Both the position numbers and the translations under genes were made by a program. DNA of 64,000 nucleotides, taken from NCBI RefSeq assembly GCF_003260195.1, contig NZ_QEIH01000010.1, positions 117,803 through 181,802 of the forward strand, given 5' to 3'. Every line of letters begins with the position of its first letter. Position 1 is the first letter of the stretch. Origin of the DNA: Lutibacter citreus. Its GTDB lineage: Bacteria > Bacteroidota > Bacteroidia > Flavobacteriales > Flavobacteriaceae. The notes under the pieces are model-generated. The model saw nothing but the letters and a program-made list of their open reading frames with translations. It had not been told where the DNA came from and did not search any database. Positions 26,912-34,996 of this stretch are shown in pieces.

Positions 26912-27379
26912 TTATTTTTCCATCTCATAACGATCCAATGATTCTGAGTAATATTTGGGTTTAATTTCAATCGTTTTAAACCCATGTTTTTCGAAAAAAG
27001 GTGCAATTTCTTGGGTGGTAGCTAGTGCAATTATGCTATTAGGGAAATTTTGAGTAATAGAATCAAATCTATATTCAAGTAGTTTTTTTCCATAGCCTAA
27101 TTTTTGAAACTGACGGTGAACCATTCCCCAAGAGAGATATATTTTAGTTGAATTTTTCACAAGTAAATAACCTGCACAGCCTATAACTCTATTATTTTCT
27201 TCTAGCACGAAATAAAACTCCTTTTCGGATACAGAATAAGCGAGTTTTCCTTCTTCCTGAGCTACTAGCCAATCTTTAAAAAGAGGAATCTCATCTTCGC
27301 CAAAATAATCAGGGGTATTAATTTTAATAATTTCCATACATGCCATATGGTCTTTTTTTGAATATTTTCGGATGTTCAT
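26912..27379 (-). CDS. GNAT-family N-acetyltransferase
   Basis: 155 residues. The fold is clear: MNIRKYSKKDHMACMEI (first strand and helix), YFVLEENNRVIGCAGYLL, WGMVHRQFQKLGYGKKLLEYR (acetyl-CoA pyrophosphate loop, Q-x-x-G-x-G/K type) and ALATTQEIAPFFEKHGFKTI. It should transfer an acetyl group to a small molecule or protein. It is flanked by array repeats, with the box ACTCGTTAATTAC about 15 bases before its ATG. The substrate is unknown. Confidence 0.9.
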   Translation of the reverse strand: MNIRKYSKKDHMACMEIIKINTPDYFGEDEIPLFKDWLVAQEEGKLAYSVSEKEFYFVLEENNRVIGCAGYLLVKNSTKIYLSWGMVHRQFQKLGYGKKLLEYRFDSITQNFPNSIIALATTQEIAPFFEKHGFKTIEIKPKYYSESLDRYEMEK

Positions 27380-27390
27380 TTTGGATGTAA

Positions 27391-27510
27391 TTAACGAGTT
27401 AGTACATGGAAAGTAGCAGATTTGAAAACGTACTTTTCAGATGTTTAAAATTAATGTATTTTTGATTTAGAAACATTCTAATTTAATGTATGTAAGCTAT
27501 TTTTTATGTA
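27391..27510. repeat. Array repeat, family III
   Basis: It begins TTAACGAGTTAGTACATGG and carries GATTTAGAAACATTCTAATT and TAATGTATGTAAGCTATTT. The copy is looser than the one at 26254. Confidence 0.6.
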
Positions 27511-27522
27511 CTTTATTTGGCT

Positions 27523-28749
27523 CTAGTTTTTTTCTAAGATTATTTTCATTTTATCACTTATATTGGTGATGCTTTTCGTATTTGTATCATTATTTTTATT
27601 AAAGAGATACATCATTTTATTAGGGAAATTTAAAACAACTCTTTCAAATTCCCAAAATAAAGGAACTCCTAACAGGTTATTTGAAGAAGAATCTTTTATC
27701 AATATATCTTTAAATAATGTATTGTCAATTTTTAAATTAACAAAAATATTTCTAGTTGTTTTTTTATTTTTAAATAGAACTTCTGTACTATCATTCTTTT
27801 CCATGCAATCTTTATACGAGAATAATCCTTTTGAGGTATTACTACTGATTAGGTATTTATAATTTTTAGAAATATTTAAGGTGTCTTTAATAAAAAGAGT
27901 TGCATCACAACCTGAATCTAATATTACCTTTTTTTTCTCTCCATTTATTTTAATTTTAACAACCCAATTTTTTTTATCAATCTCATTTAAAGGAATAATT
28001 ACAGCTTTAGAAATGTTTTGTAACTTTGTTTTTTCACTTATACTTACAGTTTTATTTAACATATCAAAATCCCAAACAAAACAATTTATTATATTGTTAC
28101 CTAGTACTCCTGCAATTGAATCTTGATTATAAAATATTCCACATTTTTTCTCCCAAATATCGCTACTCATCGAAACAAAATGATTTTTTTTAAAAGCTAA
28201 AGCTCCAAATGAAAGATTTTTTAGCTTATGAATTTTCATTTTATTTTTTTTGCCATTAGAATCTATAATGGGCATTATAAATAAAGTATCGTTTTTTAAA
28301 ACATTATATTTTTCATTAAAACCACATAATTCTGCACCAGTATCAAAAGCTATATATTTTGTTTCATTTCCAATTTTTGCTTTCAGATAAATATGGCCTG
28401 ATTCAGAACTATAAAAAGGAATTGTTGTAGTATGTTCAGTATTACTCCAAGTTGTTAAATGTTCCGAAAATAAATTTGAATGGTTATGCTTAGAATTATT
28501 TATCAAGAAATTTAATAGAGTAATGAGAAGAAGAATTGTAATAGTAGAATAAAAATATTTTTTCTTTTTTATAAAAAACAGAACAAATATAAAACTAAGA
28601 AAAGAACTAATATAAATAGGGAATGGATTTAACGAAACTATAATTTCACGACTAAATTTATAGGTTACAAAAAAAGTAATTATAAGAAAGGTAATTGCGG
28701 TAATAATTGCTAATACAATTTGTGATAATAGATTTAATATTTTTTTCAT
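27523..28749 (-). CDS. Membrane-anchored retropepsin-like aspartyl protease
   Basis: 408 residues. Three N-terminal hydrophobic segments are followed by a periplasmic part with two aspartyl-protease half-sites: YIAFDTGAELCGF (D-T-G, residues near 133) and KVILDSGCDATLF (D-S-G, near 281). Each has the flanking strands expected for a clan AA protease, and ILIKDSSSNNLLGVPLFWEFERVVLNF follows. Having both half-sites in one chain points to a pepsin-like monomer rather than a dimer. It stands alone in the array. Its substrate is unknown. Confidence 0.82.
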   Translation of the reverse strand: MKKILNLLSQIVLAIITAITFLIITFFVTYKFSREIIVSLNPFPIYISSFLSFIFVLFFIKKKKYFYSTITILLLITLLNFLINNSKHNHSNLFSEHLTTWSNTEHTTTIPFYSSESGHIYLKAKIGNETKYIAFDTGAELCGFNEKYNVLKNDTLFIMPIIDSNGKKNKMKIHKLKNLSFGALAFKKNHFVSMSSDIWEKKCGIFYNQDSIAGVLGNNIINCFVWDFDMLNKTVSISEKTKLQNISKAVIIPLNEIDKKNWVVKIKINGEKKKVILDSGCDATLFIKDTLNISKNYKYLISSNTSKGLFSYKDCMEKNDSTEVLFKNKKTTRNIFVNLKIDNTLFKDILIKDSSSNNLLGVPLFWEFERVVLNFPNKMMYLFNKNNDTNTKSITNISDKMKIILEKN

Positions 28750-28786
28750 AGTTGCTTTTTACTGCAATTTTTTTCTACTTGTGAGC

Positions 28787-28930
28787 AACGGTTTTTTAAA
28801 TGAATTGTACGTTTGAATAATCGGAGATTTTTCGGTGCTAGCAAATCGTTTGTTGAATGTTTGTTGGTTTATTATTTAGTTTAAAAGTAAGCATAAATTT
28901 TATGAGTTGTTGGCTGTAGTTTTATTACTA
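28787..28930. repeat. Array repeat, family II (full copy)
   Basis: It begins CAACGGTTTTTTAAATGAAT and includes ATCGGAGATTTTTCGGTGC, TAGCAAATCGTTTGTTGAA, TGTTTGTTGG and AGTAAGCATAAATTTTATG. It matches 25366 and 21058. Confidence 0.7.
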
Positions 28931-28973
28931 CCGATTTTTTACTTTGTAATATTTAATTTTATTTTTGAATTAT

Positions 28974-29285
28974 TCAGAACATCATTAAAATTAATCCGAA
29001 AATCTGAACGATTATTATATAAGGAATCGGAGTACAGAGTGACAATAATAATATCGATGATTTTTTAGTCTTTTTATCAAAAAGTGTTTTTCGTTTATTA
29101 TAAGCGAAAAATCCAGCTCCTATAATAAAAATAAGCCAAAATACTGGAAGAATGTAAATATATCCTAAAGAACTACCTCCATTCATTGAAGTTGCGTGAA
29201 AAATGAAAGCAGCATTAATAAAAAAATAAGCTAGCGTTAAATAAATGAAATTTTCATTCCATTTCATCGGTTTTTTCATTTTCAT
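28974..29285 (-). CDS. Small membrane protein, 103 aa
   Basis: Three hydrophobic segments (FIYLTLAYFFINAAFIFHA, LGYIYILPVFWLIFIIGAGFFAY, SILLLSLCTPIPYIIIVQIFGLILMMF) with a basic loop KRKTLFDKKTKK between the second and third. I recognise no family. It starts at ATG 29285; the box CCCATTGGCATTTATT lies just upstream. It is a typical single-gene member of this array. Confidence 0.65.
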   Translation of the reverse strand: MKMKKPMKWNENFIYLTLAYFFINAAFIFHATSMNGGSSLGYIYILPVFWLIFIIGAGFFAYNKRKTLFDKKTKKSSILLLSLCTPIPYIIIVQIFGLILMMF

Positions 29286-29301
29286 ATTTAATAAATGCCA
29301 A

Positions 29302-29434
29302 TGGGTTATTATAAGATTTGTTCGGATTAAAAATTGGAGATTTACCGATGTTTGAAATTAATATTTTTTTGTTTTATAAACATTCTATTTTACTGAACTA
29401 AGCAATTTTGGTTATACATTGTTTTAGCACGTTA
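29302..29434. repeat. Array repeat, mixed family II/III
   Basis: The left part (CAATGGGTTATTATAAGATT) matches family II and the right part (TTTATAAACATTCTATTTTA, GCAATTTTGGTTATACATTG, TTTTAGCACG) matches family III. The conserved terminal TAACGTGC on the minus strand includes the TAA stop codon of the GH28 gene. Confidence 0.65.
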
Positions 29435-30841
29435 TTCTTTTTTACTGACATTTATAATTTCAATATCTCTAATTTTTTTTCCGTTCTTTTTCAGAAAACT
29501 GCTGTAAAAATCTGTCACATCATTTAAAATCACAGGAGGCCTTTTATCTTCATTTATTGTTATGAGGTTAATATTCTCAAGGTGAAGTCCTGCAGTATGA
29601 CGAACAAAAATTCCAAATGCAGGTAAAGTTCCAATCGAATAAAATTCAGGGTAATGAACACCCATAACCTCAGGTGTAAATTCTTTTACAGAATCAACTT
29701 TTGCAGCATCCATTTTTGTTCCTCCGCCAGAAACTATGAATCTAATGTTTTTAATAGAGATATCCTCTATTTTATGATTAGGAAGTCCTGTAATAAAAAT
29801 CGCTGAATTTTTATCGCCTTTAGAATTATCAGCTATTATATTATTAAAATAGAAACCATGCATTCGCTTAATAGGTTCTATTTGACCTTTGGGAGTATCT
29901 ACACTCATTCGTTGTTGGCAAAATGTCATAAAAATTGGTCTAGGAACATTTTCCATTACTAGGTTTGAAAAGGTCATATTTTTCATTTCACCACCCTCGT
30001 TTTGTTGTATTTTTATACCAGCATCTTCAATATTTCTAAATGTACAATTACTTACAGCAACTGATTCAATGTCCCCTTTTGAAAGTAAGCCAATTCTAAT
30101 ACCAGCCCATTTAGAACGAAATATATTATTTGTTATAACAACGTCTTTACATGGCTTATCAGAGCGTGAAGTCTGAAGGCAGATGCAGTCGTCACTGTTA
30201 TCGAAGTTACTGTTTGATACCCGAACCCTAGTACACCCATCAAAATCAAGTCCATCTCCATTAAAATTAACACGACTATGAATGTTAATACCTGAAACCT
30301 CAATATTATCGCAGTATAAAAAAACGGAAGTCCAACTTGCTGGGTTAATTAAATTGATATTGTTGAGATGGATATTTTGGCACTCTAACATACGAATTAG
30401 CATTGGGCGACCCGTACCTTGGGCAAAGTTTTCTAAATGGCCATTTCCATCAATAGTTCCGGTCCCTACAATACTTATGTTTTTGGAGTTTTCAGCATAT
30501 ATAAAACAGCGATCCATGTTGGTACTGTATTGATACATCATTTTATAAGTATCCTTTGTATAATCGTAATAGTCTGCACTTCCCTGCAAAGTAGTACCCC
30601 CATCAATGTGTAATGAAACATTATCTTTTAGGTAAATAGTGCCTGATACATAAATTCCACCTCCATCAATATTTACTATTCCACCTCCAGATGAAGTGCA
30701 ATCATCAATAGCTTGTTGAATTGCTTTCGTATTCAGTGTTTTTCCATCATTAACAGCATTATAATCAGAGATGTTGTACTCTCTGGCATTTGTCACAAAT
30801 GATATACTTAGTATTAATATTATTGATTTTAATATCTTCAT
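29432..30841 (-). CDS. GH28-family beta-helix glycoside hydrolase
   Basis: 469 residues with a signal peptide ending at FVTNA. SDYNAVNDGKTLNTKAIQQAIDDCTSSGGG is the polygalacturonase-family opening. NFNGDGLDFDGC stands in place of NTDG, and NSDDCICLQT supplies the paired catalytic Asp residues. The Gly-His-Gly segment of classical polygalacturonases is not evident, and RxK appears as IRIG. It is thus a divergent GH28 with an uncertain substrate. It would act in the periplasm or be secreted. Its stop codon overlaps the terminal box of an array repeat, tying the gene to that repeat as a unit. Confidence 0.87.
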   Translation of the reverse strand: MKILKSIILILSISFVTNAREYNISDYNAVNDGKTLNTKAIQQAIDDCTSSGGGIVNIDGGGIYVSGTIYLKDNVSLHIDGGTTLQGSADYYDYTKDTYKMMYQYSTNMDRCFIYAENSKNISIVGTGTIDGNGHLENFAQGTGRPMLIRMLECQNIHLNNINLINPASWTSVFLYCDNIEVSGINIHSRVNFNGDGLDFDGCTRVRVSNSNFDNSDDCICLQTSRSDKPCKDVVITNNIFRSKWAGIRIGLLSKGDIESVAVSNCTFRNIEDAGIKIQQNEGGEMKNMTFSNLVMENVPRPIFMTFCQQRMSVDTPKGQIEPIKRMHGFYFNNIIADNSKGDKNSAIFITGLPNHKIEDISIKNIRFIVSGGGTKMDAAKVDSVKEFTPEVMGVHYPEFYSIGTLPAFGIFVRHTAGLHLENINLITINEDKRPPVILNDVTDFYSSFLKKNGKKIRDIEIINVSKKE

Positions 30842-30891
30842 TATATTTTAATAAATTGTATTGTAGTTAAATAAATAATCTTAGTCAATAT

Positions 30892-31020
30892 GCTATAACG
30901 GATTAGAGTTAGGTTTCGTGGTTAAGCTCCTAATTTAGAAAATAAAAACTGAATAGAAAATCCTCGAGATTATTCGTAATTAAGCGAGAATTAGCCATTA
31001 ATTATTCAAGGTATTGTGCT
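30892..31020. repeat. Array repeat, family I
   Basis: It begins TATAACGGATTAGAGTTAGG and includes CCTAATTTAGAAAATAAAAAC, TGAATAGAAAATCCTCGAG and GCCATTAATTATTCAAGGTA. It aligns with 32490 and 22004. Confidence 0.7.
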
Positions 31021-31024
31021 TTTG

Positions 31025-32449
31025 TTATTTTTTCGATTGCTTTTTTTCAAGTTCTATTGCTAATTCAATTGCTTTGTCTTTTTTGTTTTTCAAGTCAGTT
31101 GATAATTGGTCTAAAAATTCGTCTTTGTTTGTTGAATATTCCAATTGGTAATTTGCCGAAATTCCAATATTTTCGTAATTTTTGCCATTTAAATCTAAAT
31201 AAACTTCGTTAGATAATTCGTATTCCCAACCATTAGGAAGTTCTTTATCTAAAGTTGAAGAAAAAATTCCTTCTGTTGTTGAACCAATTCTTTTGAAATT
31301 ACTATTAGTTAGAGATGCCAAAACAAGAATTTCGGAAGCACTTGCTGTTAAATGGCTTGTGAGTAAATATACATTTCCACTGAAATGATTTTTTGATGGA
31401 ATAATTTTAAAATTTTGAGGATTCGTAAAACCTTTTTCTGTTCTTGCTTTTTTTGTGTAGGCTAATTTTTCGGTATCTGAAAAGTGATTTAAAATGTCGA
31501 GTGCAACTGCATCTTTTCCACCACCATTAAAGCGTAAATCTAAAATATAGCTTTTCGCTTTTGGTAAATCTAAAATTATTGAGTTTAACACTTTGTTGAT
31601 GCCATCAACTTCGTCTTGTCTTTGTAATTCGTCTTTTCTGTTTTCTGCTTTTTCCCAATATTGACCATAGAAATTTCTCAAATCCAAATTTTTCTCCAAA
31701 TTATAGTCAGCTAACATTAGCATAGAATTGATTTGTACATAACCTATATTATTATTATTTACAAGTCCGTAACGAACCATTCCTGCATTATAATTTTGCA
31801 AACTGTCTACATAAAATTCTGCAATTTCTTTATTGAGATTAAATTCGTCTAATTTGGAATACTTTTCTTCTTGTTCTTCTATTTGATTTTTATATTCGTT
31901 TTCGATTTTTTCGGGAACTTCCATTTTTACGTGGCCATCATTAAGAAGCGCAATCATTTCTTTAAAGATTGTATAAAGTTCTAAATCATTAGTGTTCTCG
32001 TTTATTTTAGGTTCGTACTTTTCATAGACTTCGTCCCAATTAATATTTTTAATATCAAAGGATGCATAGTGGTCATTGAAAGTGTTCCAAAATACTTGGA
32101 AATTATGTTTAGGGTTGTTATTCAATTCGTTTGAAGCTTTACAGAGATTGGGTAACTTCTCTAATCTAGTAAATAGCCAATCATCATTTCCGTGCTGAAT
32201 GGTTAACGTGTCTTTTGTATAGTTTTTTACTTTACCAAAATCTAAAATATGTTCTTTAAATGATAAATTACAATCTTGCTTTGAAATATTATATACACTT
32301 ATAATTGTGTCGTTCAATTCTATAATATTTCCATATCCAATTTGTTTCCAAATTCCGTCTGGTTTTGGTTTTTCGTTCAATACTTTTTCATTGCACGAGC
32401 TAAAAATTAAAAATAATGTTAGAATTGATAAAATTTTAATGTTTTTCAC
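31025..32449 (-). CDS. S41-family C-terminal-processing peptidase, lipoprotein
   Basis: 474 residues. The lipoprotein signal ends at LIFSSC (Cys19). The S41 protease core is present: YILDLRFNGGGKDAVAL (the L-D-x-R-x-N-G-G-G segment) and VYLLTSHLTASASEILVLA, which carries the catalytic Ser. An N-terminal domain, with HNFQVFWNTFNDHYASFD, and KEMIALLNDGHVKMEVP fit the usual arrangement of periplasmic S41 proteins in Bacteroidota. No PDZ domain is obvious. It would degrade peptides in the periplasm. It is a lone gene in the array. Confidence 0.88.
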   Translation of the reverse strand: MKNIKILSILTLFLIFSSCNEKVLNEKPKPDGIWKQIGYGNIIELNDTIISVYNISKQDCNLSFKEHILDFGKVKNYTKDTLTIQHGNDDWLFTRLEKLPNLCKASNELNNNPKHNFQVFWNTFNDHYASFDIKNINWDEVYEKYEPKINENTNDLELYTIFKEMIALLNDGHVKMEVPEKIENEYKNQIEEQEEKYSKLDEFNLNKEIAEFYVDSLQNYNAGMVRYGLVNNNNIGYVQINSMLMLADYNLEKNLDLRNFYGQYWEKAENRKDELQRQDEVDGINKVLNSIILDLPKAKSYILDLRFNGGGKDAVALDILNHFSDTEKLAYTKKARTEKGFTNPQNFKIIPSKNHFSGNVYLLTSHLTASASEILVLASLTNSNFKRIGSTTEGIFSSTLDKELPNGWEYELSNEVYLDLNGKNYENIGISANYQLEYSTNKDEFLDQLSTDLKNKKDKAIELAIELEKKQSKK

Positions 32450-32489
32450 ACTGTTTCTTGGTTTGGTTAATTATTTTTAATGTATTGTG

Positions 32490-32612
32490 TATGGAAAGTT
32501 GCGTGTTTTAAATTCCTAATTTAGCAAATAAAAACCGAATACAAAATCCGCTAGGCTTTTCAGTAGTAGGAGAATACAAGCCATTAGTTATTCAAGGTGC
32601 TGACGGTTATTT
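32490..32612. repeat. Array repeat, family I
   Basis: It begins TGTATTGTGTATGGAAAGTT and includes CCTAATTTAGCAAATAAAAA, CCGAATACAAAATCCGCTAG and GCCATTAGTTATTCAAGGTG. AAAATCC-GCT-AGG forms part of a central hairpin. Confidence 0.7.
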
Positions 32613-32626
32613 TTTATATCAATTCC

Positions 32627-32781
32627 TTAAAACGGTTTGTATTCCTTAAGTTCTGCATCAGGATATTCCTTTGTTATTATTTTTTCCTAATTAGCCAATT
32701 TTGAATTGTACAAGCGACAATTAAAAATGACATGAAGAATAACAATATAAATGTTCTTATAGTTGTTGGCATAATATTCAT
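32627..32781 (-). pseudogene. Small lipoprotein gene with a frameshift in an A-run
   Basis: From ATG 32781 a 34-codon frame encodes MNIMPTTIRTFILLFFMSFL followed by IVAC, a complete lipoprotein signal, then TIQNWLIRKK and a stop at 32677. One extra A in the six-A run at 32680-32685 would join it to KIITKEYPDAELKEYKPF, ending at 32629 and giving about 52 residues. It has its own GTTGGCAAC box about 30 bases upstream, beside the stop of the gene above. It may be one small array gene with a recent slip, or a base-calling error. Confidence 0.45.
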
Positions 32782-32821
32782 TATTTGCTTTTTAACTCAG
32801 TTTTTTGTTGCCAACTGGTTT

Positions 32822-33409
32822 TTATTTTTTCAGCTTTATTTTCTTTTTATTCTCGAACCTAAATTCATTCAATTCCTTTAATTCAGACTCAATCTTTTCT
32901 TTCCATTCTGCAACTTTTTTTTCATTTCGTCCACTTTCAGTTTCTCTCATTAATTTAAGTCGAATTACAGAAAATTCCGCTATTGTTTCGTTATTGATTT
33001 TATTCACAATGTCAAAACCTTTTGAAATTTCTCGTTTGTCTTTTAATATTCTTTTTCTGAATTTCCGTGCTTGAATTTCAGCAAGGTCAAATTGCATTTG
33101 TTGGAAATCAATTTGTTTTTCAATACTCTCTACTTTTGTTGTGTCTATCCAAGATGCGTTTCCTAAAAATAGATTTCCAATTTTTTGATTCAGATTCCGT
33201 TTCATAAAGTCAAATCCACCAATTGAATGAGAAATCATAAATTGGCTATATACAGCATCATTATTTTGATCACTGATTTTGATTTTAAAATCATTTATGG
33301 TGAGTTTTGAACTTGAACTCCATCTTTTTTGTCCATCTTGTAATTCTTGTCCGAAACTTAAATTCAAACAAACTATACTTATTATAATTCCTAAAAATAT
33401 TCTTTTCAT
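32822..33409 (-). CDS. DUF922-like secreted protein lacking the HExxH site
   Basis: 195 residues with a signal peptide ending at LSFGQ. KRWSSSSKLTINDFKIKISDQNNDAVYSQFMIS and ASWIDTTKVESIEKQIDFQQMQFDLAEIQARKFRKRIL follow the layout of DUF922 predicted proteases. There the same place reads L-x-H-E-x-x-H-F-D-I-x-E-I-x-A-R. Here the His-Glu-His set is replaced (FQQMQFD), so the zinc site seems to be lost while FD-AEI-AR is kept. The end is a Lys-rich coiled coil. The function is unknown; it may be a catalytically dead relative. Confidence 0.6.
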   Translation of the reverse strand: MKRIFLGIIISIVCLNLSFGQELQDGQKRWSSSSKLTINDFKIKISDQNNDAVYSQFMISHSIGGFDFMKRNLNQKIGNLFLGNASWIDTTKVESIEKQIDFQQMQFDLAEIQARKFRKRILKDKREISKGFDIVNKINNETIAEFSVIRLKLMRETESGRNEKKVAEWKEKIESELKELNEFRFENKKKIKLKK

Positions 33410-33461
33410 TTCTGTTTTTCTTAAATGTCTAGTCCTAAAATATGAGGTGTTGTAAAACGTT

Positions 33462-33956
33462 TTAATCGTGCAATATTTTTAAAATATCTTTATCCACATC
33501 TGATATTTCTAAATTCGGATAAAATATTAATTCAGGCCCAAATACATTTCCAATTCCTAATATTCCGAATTCTTGGTTGAATAAAATCGGACCAGTTCCA
33601 TCGATTTCTCTGTCTTCTTGTTGAAAATTGTCAAATTTATATTCAGAGAATTTTAAATCACTAAATGTATTTTCTTTGTCAATTATATATTTATCTCCTT
33701 CCCAAATCAACGTTTTGGTTTTTGTCAGGTAATTAAAAAACATACTTCCCTTAGGATTATTTAAATTCCAGTAATAGAAATCAATCAGTGTATCATTTGA
33801 TTTTATTACTAATTGATATTCCATTTTTTCAGGAATAGAATCGTACATATAAATACTAACAATTCTATGTTCAACTTTTGACTCAATTTTCTTTTCTGTA
33901 CAAGAGTAATTTGCTAAAATAATCGATAGTAATATTATTTGTAGAAAATATTTCAT
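33462..33956 (-). CDS. Hypothetical lipoprotein, 164 aa
   Basis: The lipoprotein signal ends at LANYSC (Cys19), and the remainder is a small beta-rich domain (RIVSIYMYDSIPEKMEYQLVIKSNDTLIDFYYWN) with no family I recognise. It is the first gene of the minus-strand array. About 50 bases separate its stop from the next start, without a long repeat. Confidence 0.65.
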   Translation of the reverse strand: MKYFLQIILLSIILANYSCTEKKIESKVEHRIVSIYMYDSIPEKMEYQLVIKSNDTLIDFYYWNLNNPKGSMFFNYLTKTKTLIWEGDKYIIDKENTFSDLKFSEYKFDNFQQEDREIDGTGPILFNQEFGILGIGNVFGPELIFYPNLEISDVDKDILKILHD

Positions 33957-34996
33957 CTTATGTTTTATAACTCATTATATAATCATAAAAAGTATTATTT
34001 TTCAATTTTTTTATATGAATAATGTTATTTATTTAATATTCACAAACAAATATAATTATTCAATAGGACTATGACTCTAATATTTATCAGATTCTTTATT
34101 GCAAGTTAGTTTAGGTGTAGTATTTAATTACGATTCTTGTTTTAAATTAAGAACTGAGTTAACGAAAAACTTTAGAAATAAAAAATCATTACAATTTGAA
34201 ATGCTTAATAGATATTTAAATAAAAGTCTATTTTTTAAGTTTATTAAGAGACTCAAATTATAAGCTTATTATTCTTTTAAAAAAAAATTATTAATTATTG
34301 AAATTATTTTCATATATTTAATAAATTGTTAATGAGATAGTTATGAAAAGATGCTTCTTTTACGCTGATCTTAACGTATTAAATACACAAAATTCTGGCT
34401 AAGCTTTTGGACCAGTTTTAAGCACTGAATCTATATCTGGTAATAATTATAAAAAAAATACAATTACCAATTAGCATGCAGTAAAAACACGAGGAGATAT
34501 ATTAAAAGTAGCCATTTGTGAAAGGGAAGGTTTTCAAACAAGAAGACGTCGCTGCAACATTTAATTTTAAAGGTATAAGTAATAATATTTGCAAAAAAAT
34601 ACAGACTCAATAGATAATATTTTTTATAACTGAAATAATAATTATCAATTATTACGTGTAAAAATTAGTCTGAATTTTTTAATCATATAAAAAGTAGGTA
34701 AGAAAATTAATGGATAATGCAGAGGGAGAAAGTTTATTTTGAATCCTAAAAGTAAAAATAAAACTTACTTCAATAAAAAGGAAGTTATTTTTATATAGGT
34801 TTTAAAACATTAATGAATTTCAGTTAAAAATGTATAACTAAAATATAGTGGCATAATCTCGTAATTAAATGTCTACTTTTTTATTGTAAGTTCATAATAA
34901 GGCTGGATAACTATTGTGCAAGAGAAGGTTAAATAGGGAACTATATTATAACATTATAAAAAAAAATTATAAAACTATTTGAAAAGAACAAAAGCT
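33957..34996. other. AT-rich intergenic region, no gene seen
   Basis: About 1 kb with short frames on both strands and no recognisable domain. Scattered readable stretches near 34480-34580 may be decayed coding sequence but match nothing I know. It separates the divergent minus-strand array and the plus-strand cluster. Confidence 0.45.

Noticed and set aside
18375..33956. Integron proper
   Set aside because: No tyrosine-recombinase integrase gene or attI in the window, so only a cassette-like array can be claimed.
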